Positions 13,021 to 23,200 of a stretch of 45,567 nucleotides of DNA are shown here, piece by piece. Each line of letters opens with the position of its first letter. Position 1 is the first letter of the stretch. Below the pieces are notes generated by a model that was given only the letters and a program-made list of their open reading frames with translations, made no database searches and was not told the DNA's origin. The DNA is from a virus. The translations under genes and the position numbers were made by a program. The stretch lies in the IMG/VR virus record IMGVR_UViG_3300020472_000055, positions 1-45,567 of that record. The stretch is one strand, 5' to 3'.

Positions 13021-14613
13021 ATGACTGACACCAACCATAGTTCCATTGCTGAACAGCAAGAGAACGATATGGTAATGAATCCTGAACTTCAACAGGCATC
13101 ATTACCCATTGAAAAGTGGACAATAGAGTCCGAAACTCTTACCTACAAAACATTAGCAACTGTTGGTGACTTCGAGTGCAGAGTATTCTATCGTAAAGAA
13201 GAATATGATACTTCAAGATCATTTAATGGTGAGAAACCTGTTGTATTAGTATGTTCTACATCATGGTTAGATGATGACGATGAGAACAAACTGCACAGGT
13301 ATATGGTACAAACAAGGGCAGTATATGTTAATGTACTTGTAAGATCTACAGGTGTACTGTCAAGTAATAGAGATGTAAGAGATGCAGTAAGATACTTATC
13401 AGGTGAAGTTAAAAAATATAATGGTGATAACGGTAAGATACAAGTTGTTGATATAAATGACAACGATAAAGTATATGAAATGTCATACGATGACCTCAAT
13501 CTAACACTTGATGTAACATCAGATACTTCCAATCCTTCAACATTGGGTCAAATGTATCCAGTGGATAGTTATACATCTAATGATGTAGGTGGCGGATCTA
13601 TTAGTCTATCATATAACTCTATTTTTCAGAATGGCACAATAGCAATGTCTGAACTGAATAATAAATTAGGTGGTGGACATAGAATCAGTGGATATTATAG
13701 AGGCGGTAGTGCTGTTGCTAATGTAGGAAATAACAATAGTATTCCTACCAGTGGTACTATTAAGTTCAGTGATTTCCGTAACATGACTGATACTGTAAAT
13801 GGTCATTGTAACGGTAATTTCGGTCACTTAAAGACACGATGGGATATATTTGGTGATAGCACATGGACATCTAATCTTAATAAAACTGTTAAGATGTCAG
13901 GGCATTGTGGTGTTACTGATCCCAACCAACCTGCAATAAGATTTAATAACTCAGGTGGTGGTAATATTATCGCACTTGAGATGGTCGCATCAGGTAGAAT
14001 ATGGGGATATTCAGGACAACCAGGCGGACAAGGTGGATTAACATCAGGTGGTAATGGTGGTTATGCAATCCACTTAGCAGTTCCCACCAAAATTTCTGGC
14101 GGAGATTGGGATGGCAGGATTAAAGGCGGTGGCGGTGGCGGCGGAGGCGGCGGTCAAGGCGGTCAAGGTGGCGGTGGTGGTCACGGCGGTACTAAGAGAT
14201 GCAATAGTCGTTTCTGTTGGTCAACTAAACGACATTGTTATAACAATGGTGGAGCAGGCGGTGGCGGTGGCGCTGGTGGACAAGGCGGTCATGGTCATGG
14301 ATATCAATGGGACGGTTCAGTCTGGGTAGATACCCACGGAGCAGGATGGGGTGGCGGTAACGCAGGATCAGGTGGATCAGGTGGTGGAACCAACGCAGGT
14401 GCTGGCGGACAAGGCGGCACAGGTGGAGGCGGTGGTGGTCACCAAAATAATGGTGGAACAGGTGGAACAGGCAATAGAGGAGCAGACGGTGGATCAGACA
14501 ACCGAGGTTGCGGATACCACTCCAATAGAACTGGTCAAAATGGATCAGGTGGACATGGTGGCGGTTCTGGATCAGGCAAACACACTACCAGTCACAATGG
14601 TGGTAGATATTAA
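13021..14613 (+). CDS. Glycine-rich tail-fibre adhesin-like protein, 530 aa
   Basis: Residues 20-180 form a mixed alpha/beta N-terminal domain (YKTLATVGDFECRVFYRKEE). Two short repeats follow, GTIAMSELNNK and GTIKFSDFRNM, of a type common in cyanophage tail proteins. From about residue 310 the chain becomes extremely rich in glycine, with long GGxGG runs, serines, histidines and several cysteines, ending HTTSHNGGRY. Glycine-rich tips of T4-like adhesins (gp38 type) fold as polyglycine II sandwiches and bind the host surface; the same role is inferred here. It is alone on the plus strand with its own late promoter, among minus-strand genes, as expected for an exchangeable host-range module. 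Frames at 14111-14629 are shadows of the GGN repeats. Confidence 0.8.
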   Translation: MTDTNHSSIAEQQENDMVMNPELQQASLPIEKWTIESETLTYKTLATVGDFECRVFYRKEEYDTSRSFNGEKPVVLVCSTSWLDDDDENKLHRYMVQTRAVYVNVLVRSTGVLSSNRDVRDAVRYLSGEVKKYNGDNGKIQVVDINDNDKVYEMSYDDLNLTLDVTSDTSNPSTLGQMYPVDSYTSNDVGGGSISLSYNSIFQNGTIAMSELNNKLGGGHRISGYYRGGSAVANVGNNNSIPTSGTIKFSDFRNMTDTVNGHCNGNFGHLKTRWDIFGDSTWTSNLNKTVKMSGHCGVTDPNQPAIRFNNSGGGNIIALEMVASGRIWGYSGQPGGQGGLTSGGNGGYAIHLAVPTKISGGDWDGRIKGGGGGGGGGGQGGQGGGGGHGGTKRCNSRFCWSTKRHCYNNGGAGGGGGAGGQGGHGHGYQWDGSVWVDTHGAGWGGGNAGSGGSGGGTNAGAGGQGGTGGGGGGHQNNGGTGGTGNRGADGGSDNRGCGYHSNRTGQNGSGGHGGGSGSGKHTTSHNGGRY

Positions 14614-15689
14614 TCTCTCTCGTTATTAGTAGGTTGGGCACCATTCCTTGGTCCTGAGAAACCATACTGTAGTTCTGTTGTGGTTCCCTCTTTAGTACCC
14701 CATACAACTACATCACCAAATACTGAGTGAATACTTTCACATCCTTCCCATGATGCCATTTGATCCTTCCAAGATGAAGGCAACCAAGTGGTGGCAGTAG
14801 TTGTGTCGTCAATTATCTTTGCAACTGCTCTATTATGTGAGTCTAACTTCTCAGTATATCTTCCATAGTTATCCATTGGTTTAGTACCAGTAGGAGCATA
14901 AGCATGAGTATCAGGTGCAATCTCATATCCTATAGTCTTATTCAATCCTGCATCACTAAACTCAAAGTGTAGAGTAGTAATTGCATCCCAATCAGTAACA
15001 AATCTACCTGCTATAATATCAGCAACTGCTTTAGTATTTGTATATGCTTTAGAGTTACCATTACCACATGTTGCTTTAATTATATTCTTCATCTCTGTAT
15101 CATCTACTGGATCCCAATTCTTCCAAAGGGATAAACCAATAGTTCTATTCTTCTTACTAATATTAACTGAGGAAAATCCCCAATCATGTCTATCTGTAAG
15201 AATATTATCACAAATCTCAAGTAAATTCTTTAATGCAGATGTATCAGCATTACCAGTAACTTCACTTGCTAACTGACAGAATGCTGTGATACTTGCTGAT
15301 AATAATGGTGGTTCATCAAGAAAATGATACAACTCTGAAGTTGGAGTTGTTGGATCATCAGCATCAAACCATAATCCTTTAGTATCCTCTAAGTATCTAA
15401 AAAGAGTATTAGTATGAACAGTTCCATCAAATGTCTGAATCTGATTAATTGCAGTAGGTATCTTAAATAGGAAAGCATATTCAGTAGGTATTGCTTTACC
15501 ATCACTACGATGTGTCTTATTAAAATATACACCAGAGTCCCTACGTTGACTGCCAGGTTGATCCCATCCTAATTCAAATAATGATGGGTTAGCATCAACA
15601 ATCTTCCTAATATTAGTGATATCAGTATCACTTAGGAGATCAGGATGTGTATTGACCTGTTTAGTTAAACTGCCAAAATCTACAGACAT
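14610..15689 (-). CDS. Hypothetical protein, 359 aa
   Basis: ATG at 15689 (MSVDFGSLTKQVNTHPDLLS) follows the upstream stop and a GGAAACAAC site; the longer frame is not needed. The protein is soluble, with Trp/Asp-rich stretches (LWKNWDPVDDTEMKN, HDWGFSSVNIS) and no motif I recognise. Its stop codon interlocks with that of the convergent adhesin gene (shared TTAA). It could assist the adhesin, for example in fibre assembly, or be a modifying enzyme like its oxygenase neighbours; neither is shown by the sequence. Confidence 0.75.
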   Translation of the reverse strand: MSVDFGSLTKQVNTHPDLLSDTDITNIRKIVDANPSLFELGWDQPGSQRRDSGVYFNKTHRSDGKAIPTEYAFLFKIPTAINQIQTFDGTVHTNTLFRYLEDTKGLWFDADDPTTPTSELYHFLDEPPLLSASITAFCQLASEVTGNADTSALKNLLEICDNILTDRHDWGFSSVNISKKNRTIGLSLWKNWDPVDDTEMKNIIKATCGNGNSKAYTNTKAVADIIAGRFVTDWDAITTLHFEFSDAGLNKTIGYEIAPDTHAYAPTGTKPMDNYGRYTEKLDSHNRAVAKIIDDTTTATTWLPSSWKDQMASWEGCESIHSVFGDVVVWGTKEGTTTELQYGFSGPRNGAQPTNNERD

Positions 15690-15691
15690 TG

Positions 15692-16258
15692 TTATTCCCA
15701 GTTGTTTCCTTTTTGATACCCAAACCATACAATAACGGAGTATCTTACTCCCTTAGTAACAGGTTTTACTTCATGTGGATATAACATATTGCTTGGATAA
15801 ACATGTATTGAGTTAGCATGTTTAGGCATATTTGTATTACCCCAGAAGCAAACTTCTCCTCCTTCATAATCATCATTAATATTAAATGATGCAGTTATTG
15901 ATGCAGCATCAGCATCACAATCAGTATGAATAGAGAGATGTCCACCTACATCATATTTACATAACCAGTATCCTGAGTATTTATCATATAAGGGAGAATC
16001 TGGTGGATTTATCTCAGAATAGTCAGTATATATCTTGGGCATTGTCTTTAACATACCCTTATGAATTAAATAATATATCTCATCATCTTGTTCTAATAAT
16101 ATCTCTCCTCTTTCACCAGTTAGTTTATAATATGCCTCATTATTCCTATCATCTTGATCTCCAATAGGAAACTGTGTGTTATTACATAACTCCAACAATC
16201 TACTATGGTCATGTTCACTTAATACATTATCATAAGTGAATATGTAATCATTAAGCAT
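15692..16258 (-). CDS. 2OG-Fe(II) oxygenase, prolyl-4-hydroxylase type, 188 aa
   Basis: It begins MLNDYIFTYDNVLSEHDHSR. Full catalytic set: LSIHTDCD (His111, Asp113), LYPHEVKPVTKG (His162) and RYSVIVWFGY (Arg172), as in the P4Hc domain. GGEVCFWGNTNMPKH lies between, a typical 'GGE/T' strand of the family. It is among the most convincing catalytic copies in the window. ATG at 16258 overlaps the stop of the upstream gene; an upstream TTG frame is less likely. Confidence 0.85.
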   Translation of the reverse strand: MLNDYIFTYDNVLSEHDHSRLLELCNNTQFPIGDQDDRNNEAYYKLTGERGEILLEQDDEIYYLIHKGMLKTMPKIYTDYSEINPPDSPLYDKYSGYWLCKYDVGGHLSIHTDCDADAASITASFNINDDYEGGEVCFWGNTNMPKHANSIHVYPSNMLYPHEVKPVTKGVRYSVIVWFGYQKGNNWE

Positions 16259-17042
16259 TAGGTCCGCCACTTCCACCAATAAAATAGTCCCAATGTATAA
16301 AACCAGATAGATTAACTCTTGGAAAATCTTTATACCATCCCTGTTTCATTACAGCAGTATGCCATAAGTATGATGGATATAATACTAATCTATTAAACTT
16401 CATATCTACATGATGATACTCATCATATACTGGTTCAATACTTGAAGTATCCAGTGATACTAACTCATTCCTCTTATCTCTATGAAAATCATATAACCAT
16501 TCTTTGTAATTCCAATACTGTTCCGATCTCCTAAATGTCTTATCTACATGCTCCATGTTACTTTCACCAGTATGTTCATGGTTAAAGAATGAAGTACCAC
16601 CATGACAATCCTGTGGTGCATTTAAGTATAGAACATAAGCAAACATAGCAGGATCAATATGAGGTTGAACACTGATTCTCTCAGTCTCAACATCACTGAA
16701 CATGACATTTATTTGATTAGATATAGTTAAATTATCAGGATCATTTACCTGAAACTCTGTATATTCATTGATAAAATGAGAGACCATTCTGCGTAACTCC
16801 GTCATCTCAAATCCAATGGTGGATGAGAAGCCTGGGAACACTACATCTTGGTCTTTAGGTTTATTCCTTTCTAATGGCATTTGCTGAACAATATTCTTCC
16901 AGAACCCTTCAGGATTCTTGAGAACGTTGTCAACAACTACAATGGGATGATTCTCTTTAGGTCCTATTCTATACCCATCATAGTATAAATCTTCGGATAT
17001 CTTTAAGTCATCCTGATTAACATAATTCAGTAATTCACTCAT
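16251..17042 (-). CDS. DUF6445-like putative oxygenase, 263 aa
   Basis: The opening HPIVVVDNVLKNPEGFWKNI, central VQPHIDPAMFAYVLYLNAPQ and distal LVLYPSYLWHTAVM followed by PRVNLSGFIHW are a pattern of the cupin/2OG-like DUF6445 group. His128, Asp130, His228 and Arg242 occupy the positions of an iron-2OG site. It is longer than the other copies because of a charged insert (residues 155-200). Its start is 19 bases from an AATAAATAC late-type promoter. Substrate unknown. Confidence 0.7.
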   Translation of the reverse strand: MSELLNYVNQDDLKISEDLYYDGYRIGPKENHPIVVVDNVLKNPEGFWKNIVQQMPLERNKPKDQDVVFPGFSSTIGFEMTELRRMVSHFINEYTEFQVNDPDNLTISNQINVMFSDVETERISVQPHIDPAMFAYVLYLNAPQDCHGGTSFFNHEHTGESNMEHVDKTFRRSEQYWNYKEWLYDFHRDKRNELVSLDTSSIEPVYDEYHHVDMKFNRLVLYPSYLWHTAVMKQGWYKDFPRVNLSGFIHWDYFIGGSGGPNA

Positions 17043-17060
17043 AACAACACCTAACTAATA

Positions 17061-17069
17061 GTATTTATT
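17061..17069 (-). promoter_or_regulatory. Late-type promoter
   Basis: GAATAAATAC on the minus strand, just upstream of the oxygenase-like gene ending at 16251 and over the last codons of the 71-aa gene. Confidence 0.5.
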
Positions 17070-17280
17070 CTGTCCTATCAACCTCTGTAAAGGTATATTC
17101 TGCAATCATAGAGAACATTTTATTCCTCACATGTTCAAGATATTGTCTCTCTTTACCATCAATGGTATCTTCACAAGTAGATAGATATTTCTCTATCATT
17201 TTATACATGGTTCTGGTCTCCCAGATACCCATGCGTGCTTCACAATACCATTCTCCTTCTTCAAAATCACGCCCTTTCAT
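17065..17280 (-). CDS. Hypothetical protein, 71 aa
   Basis: It begins MKGRDFEEGEWYCEARMGIW and is otherwise helical (YKMIEKYLSTCEDTID). ATG overlaps the stop of the tail-fibre gene by one base, so it is translated after it; small genes in this position are often fibre chaperones, but no homology shows that here. Confidence 0.65.
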   Translation of the reverse strand: MKGRDFEEGEWYCEARMGIWETRTMYKMIEKYLSTCEDTIDGKERQYLEHVRNKMFSMIAEYTFTEVDRTE

Positions 17281-20200
17281 TACTTAATTAACCGATCTTG
17301 CTTTCCCTTCTTTAGTGCATCAATCTCACTCTTAAGTTCCTTAATAGACTCAATGAGTAGAGGAACTAACTTGTCATACTGTACTGTTAGGTAGTCACCA
17401 TTACCAGGCGCAGGTTTAACTGCCTCAGGTAATACTGCCTGTACTGCTTGTGCAGATACACCAGAATTTCTTCCATCGTAATTACCTTCTTTAGGTAATA
17501 CTTCATCTTTAGCAAGTTGATTCCAACTGTAGGTAAATCCATCCAACTGACATACTTTAGCGACTGCATTATCAATCTGTTCAATACTTGTCTTAAGTCT
17601 AATATCAGACGCATATGCCTGAATGTCACCAGCACACTGTAGTGTACCACCAGAGTATTTAAGGTTAGATGTATTAGTTGTACTGTTAGTACCACTGTTA
17701 TAGAGGATTGCACCACCACCACTTCCAGATACGGAAGAAGCAAGAGATGATGTACCAGAGTTACCATTAATACTACCACTAATAGTATTACTTACTGATA
17801 GTCCTTGAACTGATAGTGTAGTTCCATTGAACGATAAGTTACTACTTGTAGTTGTATTATTTGTAGAATTGTTATAAAGAACCCTACCACCAGTACCCTC
17901 AACATGTTTTGCGAGAGTTGCGTTACTTGCCGTTCCTGAAATACCACTTGTGGCATTAATAGATCCGACTGTTAATGAACCAGATATATCTGCATTACCA
18001 TTAACATCAAGAACTGTTCCAGTACCACCAATGGTTGCACCAGAGTCGCAGTTGAGTGATCCACCAACGAATCCATTTGCAGTAATAACATTACCCTTAA
18101 ATGAACCCGCAGCAGTTCTTGCAACAATACTTGCAGCACTCTGATCATTTGCCTCGGCATTCATTCCATCAAGTAGGTCAGCGTTCAGGTTAGCAACCTT
18201 AGTAGAAGACGATACAATGAATGGAGATACATTACTACCTGATGAAGCAGTAGACTTGAATCTATAAGACTCAACCATACCAGTAGAACCAGCATCGATA
18301 GTCATAGACTTGTTACTACCAGCAGATAGTGCAGTAACAACACCAACATCAGCGAGAATTATTGGAGTTGCAACACCCTTACCACCAGAGGACATGTTGA
18401 TCCTCTCCATTGTCATGGCGTAACCAGTCAATGAAGTAACAACACCAGAGTTAACGTTAACTCTAATCTCAGGTTGTCCGTTACCTGAAGCACCTCTACC
18501 ACCAATATACTCACCAATTAGTGAAGTAAGAACACCAGAGTTGACGTATAAGTCAGGTCCGTAAAGGTCATCAGTAAAGTGCAAGTCAGTTGCAGTAACC
18601 GCAGCACCAGATATGTTAGTAGACCAGATATTTGTACTGGTTACGTTAGTAACAACACCAGCAACTGCATATAACTGAGGTGTAATAATATGATTAGATA
18701 CTGATATCTGAGTGGCAATACCAGTGTAAACATTACTGGTTCCTACCCACTGAACACCAACATGAGATAGTGTAGTAACACCTACATCACTATAGTTCTT
18801 AGATATAGATGCGTCAGTTGCCTTGAAGTCTGTAACTATACCGTTAGTGGCATATAGATTCTTGTAAACTGATAGTGTATCAATACCTGCATTAATACCT
18901 TCTAACTTGTTAAAGGTAACAGATCCAACACCACAAGATAGATTACCTACCTCAAGTGTTCCGTTAAATGTACTAATTCCTGCCCATGTGGAGTGCCATG
19001 AAGACTCTGCCTTAATATGTGCAGCAGGTTTGAAGGATACATAAGTACCAACAACTTCCATGTTGTTGAGTCTTGCAGTACCACCTTCATCTACTATGGT
19101 GTAGTAACCGTATGTTTCCCAAGGAATACCCTGTTGAGATACACCACCAGATGTGTTATATCCCCAGAAGTTAGCAACTTTCTTAACAACCAATGTGTCA
19201 TAAGACACACCAGCAAATGACTGGTTACTTGAGAATGTAACGATACCAGATACAAATAGGTCTTTAACCTTAACAACACCATTAACTTCCAGTGAATCCT
19301 TGAAGTTAAATACACCAACGTTAGACTGACCAATACCAATCTGATCAACTTTAATGAAGTTTCTATCTCTTTCCTGAGAAACTACACCAAATCGTCTCCA
19401 CTCACCAGCAGCAAATATATGTCCTAAGTAACCACCAGCATCAGGAATACCAGTGAATGAAATATCACCGCCTCTCTTAGTTCCTGTAGGAGTAGAAATA
19501 CCAACTGTAATTAGTTTACCCTGTGGTGCATCACCACGAATATACATGTTGATTGCTTCAATACCCTCTACACTGTTACTTGTTAGTTTCTCAGTGAAGT
19601 TAACAGGTCCGTAGAACTGTGATGTTCTATTGTTATTATCTCCACCCTCAACTGTGAGTGATTCTCTAACAAGAACTTCATCAAATACACCAGATACTCT
19701 CTTAGTAGATTCTGCCTCAGCATCATCACCAGTGTATGAGAATACAGGTGCCTCAATGACTTCTTCCTCACCAGTAATAGAGGATAATCTCTTATATCCA
19801 GTGTAGAAGTCACCAGAGTCGTTCATACCAGTATAAACAACAGTACCACCGTCTAGTTCTTTCTTCTGAGCGGCAAGTGTTTCTGTATCAGATAGGACTC
19901 TATCTTGTTTCTGTGGTAATGAAGTTGAATAGTTACCTGAACCATATCCAAGGTACTCAAAGGTATGACCAGATGCACGAAGAATAGAAGGTCTACGCAA
20001 TTCCATTGCAAGAACATCTACTTTCTTAATGGTAGTACCAGTAATGGCAGATGATGCCAATGTACCAAACTGACCACGAAGTATGTTGTTGATGTTATCG
20101 TTAGTAAATCTAACAATCTCAGCATTAATCATACAGTAGTCACCACGTTTGAATCCTTCAGTAGATGACAACGTAATAGTAGTATCAGTTGAAGTCAGTG

Positions 20201-23200
20201 GAGCATTGATTGCAGTTGATATACCTGTATAGAAGTATGATCCTCTACCACCAAGATTGTTCTCACCAGCAGTTAGTGGTTTGCCGTTAGCAGATATACC
20301 ACTACCAAATAGTCTAGTATCTCCTACAAGGTAATCTGTTGCAATACCAGCAGTGATGATACCTACGTTACAGACTATACTCCTTAAAGGTAGATCATCC
20401 TCTACGCCATCTACAATGAGTTTTCTGTCATCAAATAGTGAGTTCTTAGTTCCTTGGATAACGAAACCATTACCAGCAGTAAGTGCATGGTTGTTATCTG
20501 TTCTAATAGTGGCAATACCTAATTCACGGTTTAAATCAATATAAGTAACACCAACACCAACGTTTGTTAAATGATAAGTTGGTTGCCTTCTATCGTCTCT
20601 GTCTATGAAATATGGTTGAAGATTTCTTGAAGTTCCAATCTCAACAGAAACAGACTTAGATGTAGGAATATCTACAATCTTAAATGTTCCATTCAACTTA
20701 GGATCTTCAAATCCAGATAGGTTCAATCCATCACCAATATTATTAAAGATACCAGTAACTTCAACAACACCTGATACACTAGGAGCACCAGCAGGGAAGG
20801 AAGATACTGTCATAGTATTTCCTATACCATATCCACAACCACCATCTAGTAGTGATATACCAGTAATAGTACCAGCAGCAGATACATTAACCTTAGCAGC
20901 AGCGTTCTTACCAAGTAATGCAGCATTCTCTAAGTCTGCAGCATATATTACTGTTGCAATACCAGATCCATTATTATATCCAGCGCCAGGATTAGTAACA
21001 CTAAGACTCTTAATCTGATTGAATCCATGTTCTACATCAGTATAAAGAGTAACAGTAGTATTACCCGTACCAGTGATAACAGCACCCGTAGCAGCGAAAC
21101 CTACTTGTTGTCCCTGCATGAAGTAAGCAAGAGATTCCTTAGTAATAGATCTCTTCTTATCACTTGTAATAACTTCACCAACAACCTTAGCACTAGAGTG
21201 AGTAATGGTTGGTTCTGGGTCAGAATTATAGTTATCTCTATCCTGTTGTGGATATAGGTTCCTTACGTCCTGAGAGAAGGACTTCATGGATACACCAAAT
21301 CCAAGGTCTTTATCCAGTGGAATTGATGCACAAGTTAGAATTATATTATAAACACCATCTTGTCCAGCAGTGCCAGGAACATGAGGTTTGTTCTCTTGAA
21401 CCCTATAAACTGCGAAACTGTCACTTGCCTTAGATCTCTGAACAGTAGGTAGTGCCTCTACCTGTTGTTGTGTAGTTCTCTGGTTAACCTGATTAAGGAA
21501 TACGCCTGGATCAGTGGTAATACCAGCAACAGCAAACTTCTTAGTTGATATAACATTAGTTACTGGATGGACACCATTGTATCCTAAGTTGAATATACCT
21601 GTACTATTATTGACACTATCAATATTTCTGATAGTTACAGTATCATCCTTCTGTAATCTGTGTGCATCTTCTGTAGTAAATGTAAGAGTCTGAGCACTAT
21701 AAGATGCAGTCTTAATGATCTTGACGTTCTTAAGTTGAGTTGGGTTACTTAGGTCAGCACTCAAGAATGATGCACTACTTACACCAACAGTCTTAGATTC
21801 CTGTAAGATATAACCAGGCTTAGGAGCACGAGCATTTGTATGTTCTTTAGGTATAACATATCTTGCCCTGTAAACTCTATCAAGTAGAGATCTGTTATCT
21901 ACACGACGTTTGATGAATGTAGTACCAGTCTCTTCACCAATAACACCTACACCAATAGTATTAAGGGCAGGGAATATAGTGTTGAACGTTGTACTTGGGT
22001 GACCTGATAGATACCAACCACCAATAGTATTAGGTACATTATTAATAGTATAAGTACCATCGTCAAACTGCATTGGATGGCCTGGATCGCCAGGATTCTT
22101 ATCAGATACAGTAGATCTAACAGTTAACTTACCACCACCATTTGAGATACCAGTAATAGGTCTACGTGAGGCAGCATCGTTAAAGGTAGATGCCAACTGA
22201 ATTCTATCTGCAGCAAGTGTACCACCAGCAATAGCAAAGTATATCTTATCATTCTGTATTCCACTAGGGGTCTCACCAGTATTACTGAATACTCTGACTT
22301 TCTCACCATTAACTAACTGGTGATTCGTCTTAAACTGGATTACGTTAGAAATAATGGCATTAACACCAGAGTTTCTAATAACCTCATACTCTTTAAGAGA
22401 TGAAGTTCCAATACCACTAGGAACCTGCATCAAGACTGGAGATGTATATGTCTCCTGAACTGCCTGACCAGAAAGAGTATTAACTAAACTTAAATGAAGT
22501 TGTTCATCCTTTCTAGCACCAATTCTGAATGAGTCGATCTCTGCTGGAGGTACGATCTCTTCACTATTATATCCAAATAGATAGAATCTATCAGTAACAC
22601 CAACACCAATAGTCTTTCTAGTATCAATGGTCAACCAAGAAACAGTAGAGTCTTCTCTTGTAATCTCTCTTGGTGGAATAATATGAGTAATATAACCTGT
22701 GTCATCTCTATCAAATGATTCTGGTCTGAATCCTGATGCCTCAAGACCAGTCTGTCCAAAGTTACTGTTAGAGTTAGTAATAGATGCGTCACCACCTCTC
22801 TCTGCATGGAAGTGACGAGCATATGCAATAGCGAACACAGAAACCAACTGAACAACAGCGTTGTTCCTTACTCTCATGTGAGAGGTTTCATAGGTTGGTT
22901 TGTATATCGCCTTAGAGTTGGAGTGTAGTGGTTTCTCCGCCTCTGATACAGTAGTCGTATCATTAAAGATAGCAGTATCAGGGTTGTAAAGGACAAACGC
23001 ATTGTCATCCTTCTGAATAGAGATACCAGTGAACTGAGCACAGACCATAGATCTGAATCCAGTTGCCTTATCTCCATCACAATCCAAACCGTTCATACCG
23101 TAAACAGAACGGAGTGAGCAGTTGAATACGTATGGTGATGCAGATCCTACAGTGTCAGACTCAACGATAACAGATGAGTTCTGGATTTCCTGTGCAGTTG

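Noticed and set aside
13188-13532. 114-aa minus-strand frame within the adhesin gene
   Set aside because: Ser/Leu/Thr-biased antisense of a well-supported gene, with no promoter or ribosome-binding site.
14111-14629. Two plus-strand frames rich in Val, Ala and Gln
   Set aside because: They are frame-shifted readings of the GGN repeats of the adhesin gene.
17387-23080. Several Leu/Val-rich minus-strand and Ser/Ile-rich plus-strand frames
   Set aside because: All lie within the tail-fibre gene in other frames and have the biased composition of shadows.
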